DNA of 64,000 nucleotides from Phytohabitans houttuyneae. GTDB taxonomy: Bacteria; Actinomycetota; Actinomycetes; Mycobacteriales; Micromonosporaceae. A program made the translations under genes and the position numbers. Every line of letters begins with the position of its first letter. Within the stretch, counting starts at the first letter, position 1. Under the pieces are notes generated by a model. It was not told the DNA's origin and searched no databases. It saw nothing but the letters and a program-made list of their open reading frames with translations. The stretch covers positions 3,215,001 through 3,279,000 of the forward strand of contig NZ_BLPF01000001.1 of NCBI RefSeq assembly GCF_011764425.1. The letters run 5' to 3'. Shown here piece by piece: positions 10,087 through 19,387 of the stretch.

Positions 10087-10634
10087 ATGCGCCCGCCGGT
10101 CGCCGCCGTCCACGAGATCGTCGCGGCACTCACACCCCTGGACGCCGTGGAGGCGACCCATCAGCGGGAGACGCTCCGCTGGCTGGAGAGCACCGACGAC
10201 GTCTTCCGCCGGGAGAAGCCGGCCACACCGCCACGGCACCTCGTGTCGTACGTGGTGCCGGTCTCCCCGAGGGCGACATCCTGCTGGTCGACCACGTCAA
10301 GGCCGGCCTGTGGCTTCCGCCGGGCGGCCACGTGGACCCGGACGAACACCCGGCCGACACGGCCCGCCGCGAGGGGCGCGAGGAGCTCGGCGTCGAGGTG
10401 GAGGCACGGCCCCTCTTCCTGACCGCGACGGTCACCGGTGGCGTGGGCGCGGGGCACACCGACGTGAGTATCTGGTACCTGGTCGAGGGCGACCGCGGCT
10501 GGGTGGTGCCGGAGAGCGGAGAGTTTCGCGAGGCCCGGTGGTGGACACGCCGGGAGGTCGAGGCCGCCGGCGAGGTGTTCGACCCCCACTTCCGGCGCTT
10601 CCTGCGCAAGCTCCAGCCACCCCTCGCGGGTTGA
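10087..10634 (+). pseudogene. NUDIX hydrolase split by an apparent 1-nt frameshift
   Basis: Two overlapping frames together make one NUDIX protein of about 182 residues. The first, from ATG 10087, gives the head ending in LVSYVVPV. The second frame resumes with PEGDILLVDHVKAGLW, contains the NUDIX box GGHVDPDEHPADTARREGRE up to EELG, and ends at 10634. The break falls at the CCCC run 10265-10268, where one extra C would restore VVPVSPEGDIL. The motif itself is intact, with its catalytic glutamates, so the damage is either recent or a sequencing/assembly error. An intact protein would hydrolyse a nucleoside diphosphate derivative. It is divergent from ppx, 18 bp apart. Confidence 0.8.
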
Positions 10635-10743
10635 GCTGAACCGGACGCGGAGGGTGAGGCCGCGGGAGCAACGGTCGGGACCACGACGGGCGTCGCGGTA
10701 GCTCGCGTCTGGTTTGGGTTGGATCTCCTGGAGGCCTCTAAAG
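10633..10743 (+). repeat. Dispersed intergenic repeat, copy A
   Basis: Copy of a repeat family whose core reads GCGGAGGGTGAGGCCGCGGG, then AGCAACGGTC, then a segment ending GTCGCGGTAGC, followed about 20 nt later by TTGGATCT. It fills the gap between the NUDIX stop and the acetyltransferase stop and shares these blocks in the same order with copies at 53666, 61335 (inverted), 61621 and 61866. It overlaps the last bases of the acetyltransferase gene. Confidence 0.8.
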
Positions 10744-11244
10744 GTGCAGGAGCATGCGGGTGTTGCCGAGCGTGTTGGGCTTTACCCGCTCCAGGCCGAG
10801 AAACTCGGCGACGCCCTCGTCGTACGAGCGGAGCAGCTGCTCGTACACCGCGGGCGGCACCGGCGCCCCGTCGATCTCCACGAAGCCGAACGAGCCGAAG
10901 AACCCGGTCTCGAACGTCAGCACGAACACGCGCGCGACTCCGATCTCGCGCGCGACGTCCAGCAGCTCGGCGACGATGCTGTGGCCGATCTTCAGGCCGC
11001 GGCTGGCGGGGTGTACCGCGACCGTGCGGATCTCGGCCAGGTCTTCCCACATCACGTGCAGCGCGCCGCAGCCCACGACCGGGCCGTCGGCGCCCTGGGT
11101 GGCGACCCAGAACTCCTGCACGTCCTCGTAGAGCGTCACCGTCGCCTTGCTCAGCAGGCGGCGCTCCTCGCTGTACGTGTCGATCAGGTCCCGGATGGCC
11201 CGCACGTCCGCGGTGCGGGCGCGGCGGATCACGACGTCACGCAT
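10738..11244 (-). CDS. GNAT family amino-acid N-acetyltransferase (N-acetylglutamate synthase type)
   Basis: 168-residue GNAT enzyme. The acetyl-CoA pyrophosphate loop lies in VAVHPASRGLKIGHSIVAEL (about residues 76-95). The C-terminal FGFVEIDGAPVPPAVYEQLL resembles the short, stand-alone N-acetylglutamate synthases of actinobacteria that catalyse the first step of arginine synthesis. The start ATG 11244 lies 16 bp inside the DUF501 gene, so the two are translationally linked in the ftsB-DUF501 transcript. The assignment as glutamate acetyltransferase is probable; another small-molecule acceptor is possible because GNAT specificity is hard to read from sequence. Confidence 0.82.
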   Translation of the reverse strand: MRDVVIRRARTADVRAIRDLIDTYSEERRLLSKATVTLYEDVQEFWVATQGADGPVVGCGALHVMWEDLAEIRTVAVHPASRGLKIGHSIVAELLDVAREIGVARVFVLTFETGFFGSFGFVEIDGAPVPPAVYEQLLRSYDEGVAEFLGLERVKPNTLGNTRMLLHL

Positions 11245-11735
11245 GGACCGTCCGCCCACCACGCGCCGACCTGCTCGACCACCTCGTCGCCGAAGGGGTT
11301 GACGCCCGCGCCCACCGCCAGCGCGTGCCCCATGTGCACGTGCAGGCACTTGACGCGCCCCGGCATGCCGCCGGCAGAGGTGCCCTCGATCTCCGGCACG
11401 TGCTCGATCTCCTCGCGCCGGGCCAGATAGTCCTCGTGCGCAGCGAGGTACCGCTTGGCCAGGTCGGGATCGGTCGCGAGCCGCGCCTCCATCTCCTTCA
11501 TCAGCCCGGCGGACTCCAGGCGGCTGCAGGCCGAGGTCGCGCGCGGGCAGGTGAGGTAGTAGAGCGTCGGAAACGGCGTGCCGTCGGCGAGGCGCGGGCG
11601 GGTCTCGACCACCGCGGGCAGGCCGCACGGGCAACGGTGCGCCACCGCGCGGGTGCCGCGGGGCGTGCGGCCGAGCTGGGCGGCCACCGCGTCGAGGTCG
11701 GCGGCCGTCGCGGGCTCGGGCGGTAGCGGACTCAC
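11229..11735 (-). CDS. DUF501 family protein
   Basis: 168-residue DUF501 protein, universally placed between ftsB and ppx in actinobacteria (Rv1025 position in M. tuberculosis). It contains HRCPCGLPAVVETRP and a later CLHVHMGHALA segment; Cys and His residues in these segments could bind a metal. The function is not established. The start GTG 11735 shares one base with the ftsB TAG stop, so it is tightly coupled with ftsB. It has no signal peptide or membrane segment. Confidence 0.92.
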   Translation of the reverse strand: MSPLPPEPATAADLDAVAAQLGRTPRGTRAVAHRCPCGLPAVVETRPRLADGTPFPTLYYLTCPRATSACSRLESAGLMKEMEARLATDPDLAKRYLAAHEDYLARREEIEHVPEIEGTSAGGMPGRVKCLHVHMGHALAVGAGVNPFGDEVVEQVGAWWADGPCVTS

Positions 11736-12315
11736 TAGTCGCTCTCCGTGCTGTCGGCGGCTTGGATGCTGGACCAGAGCGTGTCGTACCAGGGGTTGGC
11801 GGGCTGGCTCTCGCCCTCCTGCGGCGGCGCGCCGGACTCGTTGGCCGCCCCGGGTGCCCCGGTGAGCACCACGAGCGGCACCTCGCCCGGCTTGACCATG
11901 TAGAACCGCTTGCGGGCCTGGATCTCGATGTACTTCGGATCCCTCCAGAGCGCCGCCTGCTCGCTCAGGTCGCTGATCCGCTGCCGCTGGTCCGCCTGCG
12001 CCTGCTCCATGCGGGCGATGTCGGACTGCTGGGTCAGGTAGACGCGCACCGGGTACGTGTAGCCGAGCGCGAGCGCGATCAGCACCACCAGCAGCACGGT
12101 GGCCCGGCCGGTGAAGCGGCGCGGCTGCGGCGCGTTGGTGCGGCGCACCGGTGCGCGGCGGGCGGCCGGGCGGTTGGCGGAGCGGCCGGTGTCACCGCTG
12201 TCCTTGGCTTCGGCACCCGGGCCACCGGGCGTCCGGTCCGCGGGGGCGCGGCCCGGCTGCGCTGTCCCGGGCGCCGGGCGGGACCCTGCCCGCCCGGCGT
12301 GAGCCTCTGCGTCAT
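11735..12315 (-). CDS. ftsB: FtsB/DivIC-like septum formation initiator; N-terminal frame apparently shifted
   Basis: Bitopic cell division protein of the FtsQLB complex. The conserved part is intact: one transmembrane helix (ATVLLVVLIALALGYTYPV), a short coiled coil (IARMEQAQADQRQRISDLSE), and WRDPKYIEIQARKRFYMVKPG. The problem is the N-terminal cytoplasmic tail. The only good start, ATG 12315 behind a GGGGAGGA ribosome-binding site, opens a frame reading MTQRLTPGGQGPARRPGQ, which is typical of actinobacterial FtsB heads. The membrane part is in another frame. A one-base shift somewhere around 12215-12240 would join them. The uninterrupted frame instead begins at ATG 12412 inside the MITE-like element, with no ribosome-binding site. 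Since ftsB is expected to be essential, a sequencing error is the simplest explanation. Confidence 0.8.
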
Positions 12316-12400
12316 CACGTCCTCCCCGCAGGCCGGGGCCGCGACCTGGCCGCGGTGCCGGGCCCGCGAGGCGAGCCCGGGCCGACAGTCGCAGCCCTAG

Positions 12401-12484
12401 GCCCTGTTTCATGCGGCCTTACGGCCGACGCCGCCGGTCGTCGTCTGGGCCCGGCGGAGCCCGGCAAGGATTTCGAAACAGGGC
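12401..12484. mobile_element. 84-bp MITE-like element with CTAG flanks
   Basis: Perfect 10-bp terminal inverted repeats (GCCCTGTTTC at 12401-12410, GAAACAGGGC at 12475-12484) bound an 84-bp GC-rich interior without coding capacity. The element is flanked on both sides by CTAG (12397-12400 and 12485-12488), which looks like a 4-bp target duplication of the kind made by some IS5-group transposases. It lies between eno and ftsB. The same structure could simply act as an eno terminator, so mobile origin is a proposal. Confidence 0.5.
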
Positions 12485-12493
12485 CTAGATCAA

Positions 12494-13792
<1,299 letters not shown>

Positions 13793-13846
13793 CTAGGTTT
13801 TCACGGGCCGCCGCACTGCGGCCGAGGCTTCGCCGATGAGCCTAGT

Positions 13847-13886
13847 GCGGTGACCACGGCGGTTTGCCGGGTACCCCGGGCGAACC
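13847..13886. repeat. Hairpin repeat, copy 1 (upstream of lipoprotein gene)
   Basis: GCGGTGACCAC followed by an imperfect palindrome centred on GGGTACCCCGGG. It is closely similar to 14682-14720 on the other side of the lipoprotein gene, and both copies are in the same orientation. Confidence 0.6.
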
Positions 13887-13983
13887 CACCCGCTGTTCGA
13901 GCACCAATCAGGGCGAACGACCCGACTCGCCGCCGCGTTATCAGAGTTGCGCCCATCGGGCCGAATCAAGCAGGGTTGCCCCC

Positions 13984-14673
13984 ATGCCCCGCGCCCGCCT
14001 CCTCCCGCTCGCGCTGGCGGTGGTGGCCCTGGGCCCCGCGCTGGCCGGTTGCGGCGACGCCGGCCAGGTGATGGACCGGGCCGATCTCGTCAACGAGCTG
14101 GCCAGCCGGCTGGACGGCTCGGGAGAGCTGACCTACTCGGCGGAGTACCAGCTGCCCGGCGGCGGCTCCGCCACGATCGCCCAGGCCCAGTCCCCGCTGC
14201 GCTCGGCGTACATCTACCCGGACGGCAAGCTCACGGTCACCGACGAGGCCACCGCCGACTGCCGCCGCACCGGCACCGCGATGACCTGCACGCTCACGGC
14301 CGCGCCGTCCCCCAACAACGAGCCGGCGGTCGCCGCGTTCAAGGACGCGGGCGCGCACGGCCTGATCGCCCCGACCGTGGTCATCGGTCTCCTCACCGCG
14401 GCGGCTCTGGACACCGACGCCACGATCGACCAGAGCGACACCACGATCGCCGGCCGGCCGGCCACCTGTGTCAAGGTCCGCGGGGTGCGCGACGCCGGTG
14501 CCTCCGCCTTCGACGCCTGCATCACGACCGACGGCGTGCTCGGCAGCTTCGCCGGCGCGGTGGACGGCAGCGCGGTCGACATCGCGATGACCCGCTTCCG
14601 CGACACGGCCGACCCCGACGCTTTCGCGCTCCCCGCGGGCGCCAAGGTCGTCGACAAGCGTTCCGGCGCCTGA
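13984..14673 (+). CDS. Secreted lipoprotein of unknown function
   Basis: 229 residues. The signal peptide has a lipobox LAGC with the lipidated cysteine at position 23, so the protein should be anchored on the outer face of the membrane. The mature part resembles LppX/LprG-like or similar actinobacterial lipoproteins in style: YSAEYQLPGGGSATIAQAQ-type beta strands, a CRRTGTAMTCTL segment whose two cysteines could pair, and a second Cys pair (TCVKV, FDACIT). I cannot assign a family firmly. The start is ATG 13984, directly at the signal peptide; upstream in-frame codons belong to the promoter region. It is bracketed by two copies of a hairpin repeat. Confidence 0.78.
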   Translation: MPRARLLPLALAVVALGPALAGCGDAGQVMDRADLVNELASRLDGSGELTYSAEYQLPGGGSATIAQAQSPLRSAYIYPDGKLTVTDEATADCRRTGTAMTCTLTAAPSPNNEPAVAAFKDAGAHGLIAPTVVIGLLTAAALDTDATIDQSDTTIAGRPATCVKVRGVRDAGASAFDACITTDGVLGSFAGAVDGSAVDIAMTRFRDTADPDAFALPAGAKVVDKRSGA

Positions 14674-14681
14674 CATTTAGG

Positions 14682-14720
14682 GCGGTGACCACTATGGTTC
14701 GCCGGGTTCCCCGGCGAACC
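14682..14720. terminator. Hairpin repeat, copy 2; likely bidirectional terminator
   Basis: Contains a perfect 11-bp stem, GGTTCGCCGGG (14696-14706) against CCCGGCGAACC (14710-14720), with a 3-nt loop. It lies just past the lipoprotein stop and also forms the last codons of the convergent remnant gene. The same GCGGTGACCAC-plus-hairpin unit occurs at 13847-13886. Confidence 0.7.
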
Positions 14721-15249
14721 AGGCCCTGCCAGGCGCAGGGTTTCTGGGTCCGCCCCTCGCCGGCTGGCCCGCGCCGGCCGGTGCCTGGATCTGGGTGTCG
14801 GCGCGCGGCGCGCCCGTGGCCAGGTCGATGACGGCCACGCGCGGCGCGTTCGCGCGCTGGTAGGTGATCGCGGCCAGGCGGCCGTCGGGTGAGATCTTGA
14901 TGCTGCCCGCGTCTTCGCAGCCCCGCCGGGTCAGCGGGTGGTCCGCGAAGGTTCGGGTGCGCGTGCCGACCACCCGCACCTGGCAGGCGGACGGGCCGAC
15001 CCCGGCGATCACGAGCCGGTCGCAGAGAAGGTCCGCGTCGGCGGTCTCGGCCGTGGACAGATCGAGCAGTACCCGGCAGACGATCACAGCGCGCTGGGCG
15101 AGCGGCAGCCGCGCCAGGGCTTCGCGGGCGGCGAGGGCGGCCGGGTCGGTCGCGGCGGTACGGGGATGCCGCTCCTCGGTGAGCGTGCCCTGCTCCCGCC
15201 GCACCTTGCGCCACCACGACGTGGCCCAGTTGAAGCGTTGACCGGCCAC
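14692..15249 (-). pseudogene. Chimeric remnant: ECF sigma factor piece joined to a TolB/WD40-like tail
   Basis: The 185-codon frame looks like two unrelated fragments. Its first 70 residues (FNWATSWWRKVRREQG, then EALARLPLAQRAVIVCRVLL and DLSTAETA) resemble the region 2-4 linker and the start of region 4 of a SigE-type ECF sigma factor. The helix-turn-helix that should follow is missing. Instead the frame continues into GSIKISPDGRLAAITYQR and RVAVIDLATGAP, typical of a beta-propeller protein, and ends within the hairpin at 14696-14720. An internal deletion fusing a sigma gene to a downstream propeller gene would explain this. No full sigma domain or start signal was found, so I regard it as non-functional. 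Confidence 0.6.
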
Positions 15250-15330
15250 TCGACGCCACGTCTGTCGCCGTCGGGATGCTCACACCGGTACAGGCGCGTG
15301 GCCGCGTCCGGTTCCCTCGGACGGCCGGGA

Positions 15331-16941
15331 TCAGACGCCGAGCAGCGCGCGCAGGTGCCTCGGCGGGGGCGAGCCGTGGGCGAGCATCGCGTCGTGCCAC
15401 TCGCGGGGCGACGTGCCGGCCGGGCGGGCGGCCGCGATCTCGGCGACCTCGGTGTAGCCGACGAAGTACGTGGAGAGCTGCGTCGAGGTGAGCAGGGCAC
15501 GCCGCCACTTGCCGGCCGCCTCGCCCTCCTCCTGGAAGCCGGGCCCGGTCATCAGCGCCATCGCGTCCGCCTCGGACAGCTCCTCGCAGTGCACGAGCTG
15601 GTCGAGGATCGCGTTGATGCTCATCCGCAGCTGCATCTTGAGCTGCTGGAGGCGGACCGGCAGCCCGCCGAAGCCGAGGCCGGCCATCAGCTCCTCGGTG
15701 TAGACGGCCCAGCCCTCCACGAACGGGCCGGACGTGCCGATCGCCCGCACCCGGGTCGTGCCGCGGAAGCGGCGGGCGTGCGCGAGCTGCAGGAAGTGGC
15801 CGGGCATCGCCTCGTGCACGGTGAGGTTGCGGATCATGTGGTCGTTGTACTCGCGGTAGAACGACTCGACCCGCTCCGCCGGCCAGTCTCCCGGCGCCGG
15901 CGCGATGCAGTAGAACGTGGGCAGGTCGGCCGTCTCCAGCGGGCCGGGCGCGTCGCAGTACGCCACGGCGACGCCGCGCGCGAACTCGGGCATCGGCAGG
16001 ATCTCGCACGGGTCGTCGACGAGCCCGACGAGGTCGTGCGCGCGGACGAACTCGGTGGTCTCGCCGAGCGTCACCTTGGCGAGGTCCACGATGGACTCCT
16101 CGTTAGGGCGCTGGGTGGCGAGCTGGTCGAGCGCACGCCGTACCGTCGCGTCGTCCGCCGGACCACCGACCAGCTCGGCCGCCGCCGCGCGGATCTCCTC
16201 GGTGACCCGCTCGAGGTTTGCCTGCGCGCGGGCGAGCACCTGCGCCGCGGGCAGCTCGGTGTCGAGCGTGTGCCACAGGCGCGCCTCCCACAGCCGCCGC
16301 CCCAGACGCGGATCGCGGCCCGCGGCGTCCACCCTGGAACGCAGCCATGCCGCGAAGGCGTCCAGCTCGGCCGCGGCGGACTCGGCCACCGGTGACACGG
16401 TGGCTCGCATCCCGGGTGCTGCGGCGAGCATCTCCGGCACCTCCTCGCGCACGAGCGCGGCCGCGCCGGCAAACTGCCCCGCCGCCGTCTCCACGTGGAC
16501 CCGCGGGCTGTCGCGCAGCGTGGCGCGGGCGGTGGCCAGCGCGTCGGGCACGGCGGCGAGGCGGCCCGCGAGGCTGCCCAGCCGCTCCTCGGTCGCCGCG
16601 AACGGGCGGGCGATCAGGTTGTAGATCAGCGGAGCCGGGTTGTGCTCGAGCGGGTCCCACTCGTGCCCGCGCACCTCCGTGGCCTCGAAGAGCCCGCGCT
16701 CGACGAGCGCCGACAGCACGGCGTGGTCGACCTGCTCCGACGGGTCGAGGGAGTCGGCGTCGACCTCGGCCAGCGCGTTGCCGGCGTCGCGCAGCATCGC
16801 CACCTGGGCTGCCACCCCGCTCGCCGACAGGTCGGGCAAGCGGTCGTCGAACCGGTGATCGCCCACATAGGAGGCGAGCGCCGGGTTGCTTTCCAGGACT
16901 GCGTCGACGATGCGCTCAGCGAGCGGTACGAACTGCGCCAT
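15331..16941 (-). CDS. DUF885 family protein (predicted metallohydrolase)
   Basis: 536-residue DUF885 protein, soluble and without a signal peptide. The family's zinc-type motif is present as VHEAMPGHFLQLAHARR at about residues 375-390, followed by the conserved GPFVEGWAVYTEELM, where the Glu is a probable third ligand. DUF885 proteins are distantly related to M32/M3-like peptidases, but few have known substrates. The start is ATG 16941. It is downstream of and probably independent from the MocR-type gene at 16951, only 9 bp away. The length agrees with the family (about 540-580). Confidence 0.9.
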   Translation of the reverse strand: MAQFVPLAERIVDAVLESNPALASYVGDHRFDDRLPDLSASGVAAQVAMLRDAGNALAEVDADSLDPSEQVDHAVLSALVERGLFEATEVRGHEWDPLEHNPAPLIYNLIARPFAATEERLGSLAGRLAAVPDALATARATLRDSPRVHVETAAGQFAGAAALVREEVPEMLAAAPGMRATVSPVAESAAAELDAFAAWLRSRVDAAGRDPRLGRRLWEARLWHTLDTELPAAQVLARAQANLERVTEEIRAAAAELVGGPADDATVRRALDQLATQRPNEESIVDLAKVTLGETTEFVRAHDLVGLVDDPCEILPMPEFARGVAVAYCDAPGPLETADLPTFYCIAPAPGDWPAERVESFYREYNDHMIRNLTVHEAMPGHFLQLAHARRFRGTTRVRAIGTSGPFVEGWAVYTEELMAGLGFGGLPVRLQQLKMQLRMSINAILDQLVHCEELSEADAMALMTGPGFQEEGEAAGKWRRALLTSTQLSTYFVGYTEVAEIAAARPAGTSPREWHDAMLAHGSPPPRHLRALLGV

Positions 16942-16950
16942 ACGAAGACG

Positions 16951-18347
16951 CTAGCGCCTCGGCGCGTGCGACGCGGCCACCAGCGCCGCCAGAACCGAGA
17001 CCGCCGTCTCCAGCTCGCCCGGCGGGTTCGCCGCGTAGCCGATCACGAGGCCGGGCGGTCCGCCACCGGTCAGGCGCATGCGGGACAGCGGCAGCGGGCC
17101 GAGCCCGGCGGCGCGTGCCCGCTCGGCAAGCGCCTCGTCGTCCACATCGTCCGGAAGTTCGACGACAAGGTGCAGGCCCGCCGCGACGCCGGAGATCCGC
17201 AGCCCGGGCAGGTGCAGCCGCAGGGCAGCGACAAGCGCGTCCCGCCGCCGGCGGTGCTCCAGGCGGGTCCGGCGCAGGTGCCGGTCGTACCCGCCGCCGG
17301 CCAGCAGCTCCGCAAACGCGAGCTGCTCAAGGACAGGCCCGCCGAGGTCGGCCCACGCCTTCCGCTCGACCACCGCTTCCCGCCATTTCTCGGGTACGGC
17401 GAGCCAGCCGAGCCGCAGCGCCGGGGCGAGCGCCTTGCTGACCGAGCCGATGTACGCGACCGCGTCCGGCGCGACGCCCTGCAGGCAGCCGACCGGGTCG
17501 CGGTCGTAGCGGAACTCGGCGTCGTAGTCGTCTTCGACGATCAGCCCACCGGTGCGCCGCGCCCACTCGACCAGCGCCGCCCGGCGTGCCGGTGCGAGCA
17601 CCACGCCGGACGGAAACTGGTGGGCCGGCGTGACGAAGACCGCGGGCGCGCCGGTGCGCTCCAGCGCGGCCACGTCGAGCCCGTCACCGTCGACCGGCAC
17701 GGGCACGAGCTTCAGCCCGTGGCTCTCCAGGTGTCCCCGCACCCCGTAACTGCCCGGCTCCTCGAACCCGATCGTCGACGCCCCGCTCGCCCGCAACGCC
17801 GCCGCCAGCACCGCGAACCCCTGCGCCGCGCCGGTGGTGACGACGACCGCGCCGGCCTCGACCCGCGCTCCCCGCACCCGACCGAGATAGCTGGCCAACT
17901 CCGCCCGCAACCGCGGCGCCCCGGTCGGATCCCCGTAGTCCAGGACCGCGTCCACCATGCCGGTAAGCGTCGTCTCGTAGACCCGCCGCCAGGCACTCCG
18001 CGGAAACATCCCCAGGTCCGGCACCCCGGCCGCAGCAGCATGTGCGGTTGATCAGGGAGTTGGTCGGGCCGGTCGCCGGCGCGCCGCTCCACCGGCTCCC
18101 TGATCAACCGCGCGACGACGGTGCCGGCGCCCTGGCGGGACAGCAGGCGCCCCTCGGCCACCAGCTGCTCGTAGGCCTCGACGACCACGCCGCGGGAGAG
18201 TTTCAGGTCGGCGGCCAGGGCACGGCTCGACGGGAGCCGCGTGCCGGGCGCCAGGCGGCCGTCGGCGATCGCGTCCCGCAGCGCGTCGATGAGCTGGTCG
18301 GCCAGGCCCGGCCGGCCGCGGTCGAGCTGGACCAGCGTCTCCCACAA
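16951..18347 (-). pseudogene. MocR-type GntR/aminotransferase regulator split by an apparent 1-nt frameshift
   Basis: Two frames make one MocR/PdxR-like regulator of about 465 residues. The first, from TTG 18347 behind GGAGGA, encodes a GntR winged helix (ALRDAIADGRLAPGTRLPSS, then LSRGVVVEAYEQL). The second covers the class I aminotransferase fold, with PLP-lysine segment SVSKALAPALRLGW and DDYDAEFRYDRDP. The break lies at the four-base run 18024-18027, where adding one base restores LLRPGVPDLGMFPRS. Everything else is intact, so either the mutation is recent or the base is miscalled. MocR proteins commonly control divergently placed transporter or B6 genes; here the divergent gene is an EamA transporter. 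Confidence 0.85.
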
Positions 18348-18348
18348 A

Positions 18349-18392
18349 GTGGTCCTCCATCATGGCGCGAAAGTGGCCCTGTCTCGTGGACC
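18349..18392. promoter_or_regulatory. Candidate MocR operator: three GTGGNCC direct repeats
   Basis: GTGGTCC at 18349, GTGGCCC at 18373 and GTGGACC at 18386 lie in the same orientation in the 68-bp gap between the MocR-type gene and the EamA gene. Direct repeats are the usual operator form for MocR regulators. The first one overlaps the ribosome-binding region of the regulator gene. Confidence 0.4.
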
Positions 18393-18415
18393 ATTGCCAC
18401 CATAGCGTCGCTTGC

Positions 18416-19387
18416 ATGAAGACGGGTGCGCTGCTCTGCATCGCGGGCATGGTGATCGTCGGCAGCTCGGTGTCACTGAGCCAGCTGATCCTCGACTACC
18501 CCACACTCACCGGCCAGGCCCTCCGGTACGCGCTGGCCGCGCTCATCCTCGCCCTGCTCGTCCGCGGGCGCGTCCGCCCGACCCGGCGCGAGCTGGGCAT
18601 CCTCACCGTGCTGGCGGCGACCGGGCTCGCGGCGTTCAACGCCTGCATCCTCATCGCCCTGCCGCACGCCGACGCGGCCGTGGTCGGCACCGTGATCGGC
18701 GCCGCCCCACTTGGCCTCGCGCTGCTCGCCCCGCTGCTGCGCGGCGCCCGCCCGTCCACCCGCATCGTGGTGGCGGCGGCCGTGGTCGTCGGCGGTACCG
18801 CCCTCGTGCAGGGCTCCGGCCGGGCGGACGCGATCGGGGTGCTCGCCTCGCTCGGCGCGCTGGTGGGCGAGGTGCTCTTCTCGCTGCTCGCGGCCGCGGT
18901 GCTGCCCAGGCTCGGCGCGATCAGGGTGGCCGCGTACAGCTGCGGGCTCGCCGTCCCGCTCCTCCTCCTCGGCGGCCTCGTGACCGGCGAGGTGGCGCAG
19001 TGGCGGGTGCCGACGGCGGTGGAGGGGACCACGCTGCTGTACCTGGCGCTGCTGATGACGGTGGTGGCGTTCGTGGCCTGGTTCACCGGGCTGCAGCGGC
19101 TGGGCCTCGAGCGGGCCGGAATGATCGTCGGCCTGATGCCGGTGGCGACGCTGGTCACCGCCGCGATCCAGGCCGGCCAGCTGCCCGACCCCGGACAGAG
19201 CGCGGGGGTCCTCGTGGTCGCGCTCGGCCTGGCCGTGGGTTTGACGGCTCAGCCGGCCTCGGCCGCGCGCACCGCCCCGGCATACGAGAGCGCGGCCCGG
19301 CGCAGCGCCGCCTCCGCGTCCAGCCCTCTTGAACGCGCGTCGGCGACGATGGCCAGCAGCGCGGCGCCGAGGTCGTCCACGGCCTGA
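18416..19387 (+). CDS. EamA/DMT-superfamily transporter
   Basis: 323-residue membrane protein with about ten hydrophobic helices and the paired EamA repeat typical of drug/metabolite transporters, for example the C-terminal AGMIVGLMPVATLVTAAI segment. It probably exports a small metabolite or amino acid; the substrate is unknown. It starts at ATG 18416, just after the candidate MocR sites, and is divergent from that regulator. The natural family end is near GLTAQPA. Here the frame continues about 44 hydrophilic residues and overlaps the 3' end of the convergent mazG gene by 139 bp, which suggests loss of the original stop. Confidence 0.88.
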   Translation: MKTGALLCIAGMVIVGSSVSLSQLILDYPTLTGQALRYALAALILALLVRGRVRPTRRELGILTVLAATGLAAFNACILIALPHADAAVVGTVIGAAPLGLALLAPLLRGARPSTRIVVAAAVVVGGTALVQGSGRADAIGVLASLGALVGEVLFSLLAAAVLPRLGAIRVAAYSCGLAVPLLLLGGLVTGEVAQWRVPTAVEGTTLLYLALLMTVVAFVAWFTGLQRLGLERAGMIVGLMPVATLVTAAIQAGQLPDPGQSAGVLVVALGLAVGLTAQPASAARTAPAYESAARRSAASASSPLERASATMASSAAPRSSTA

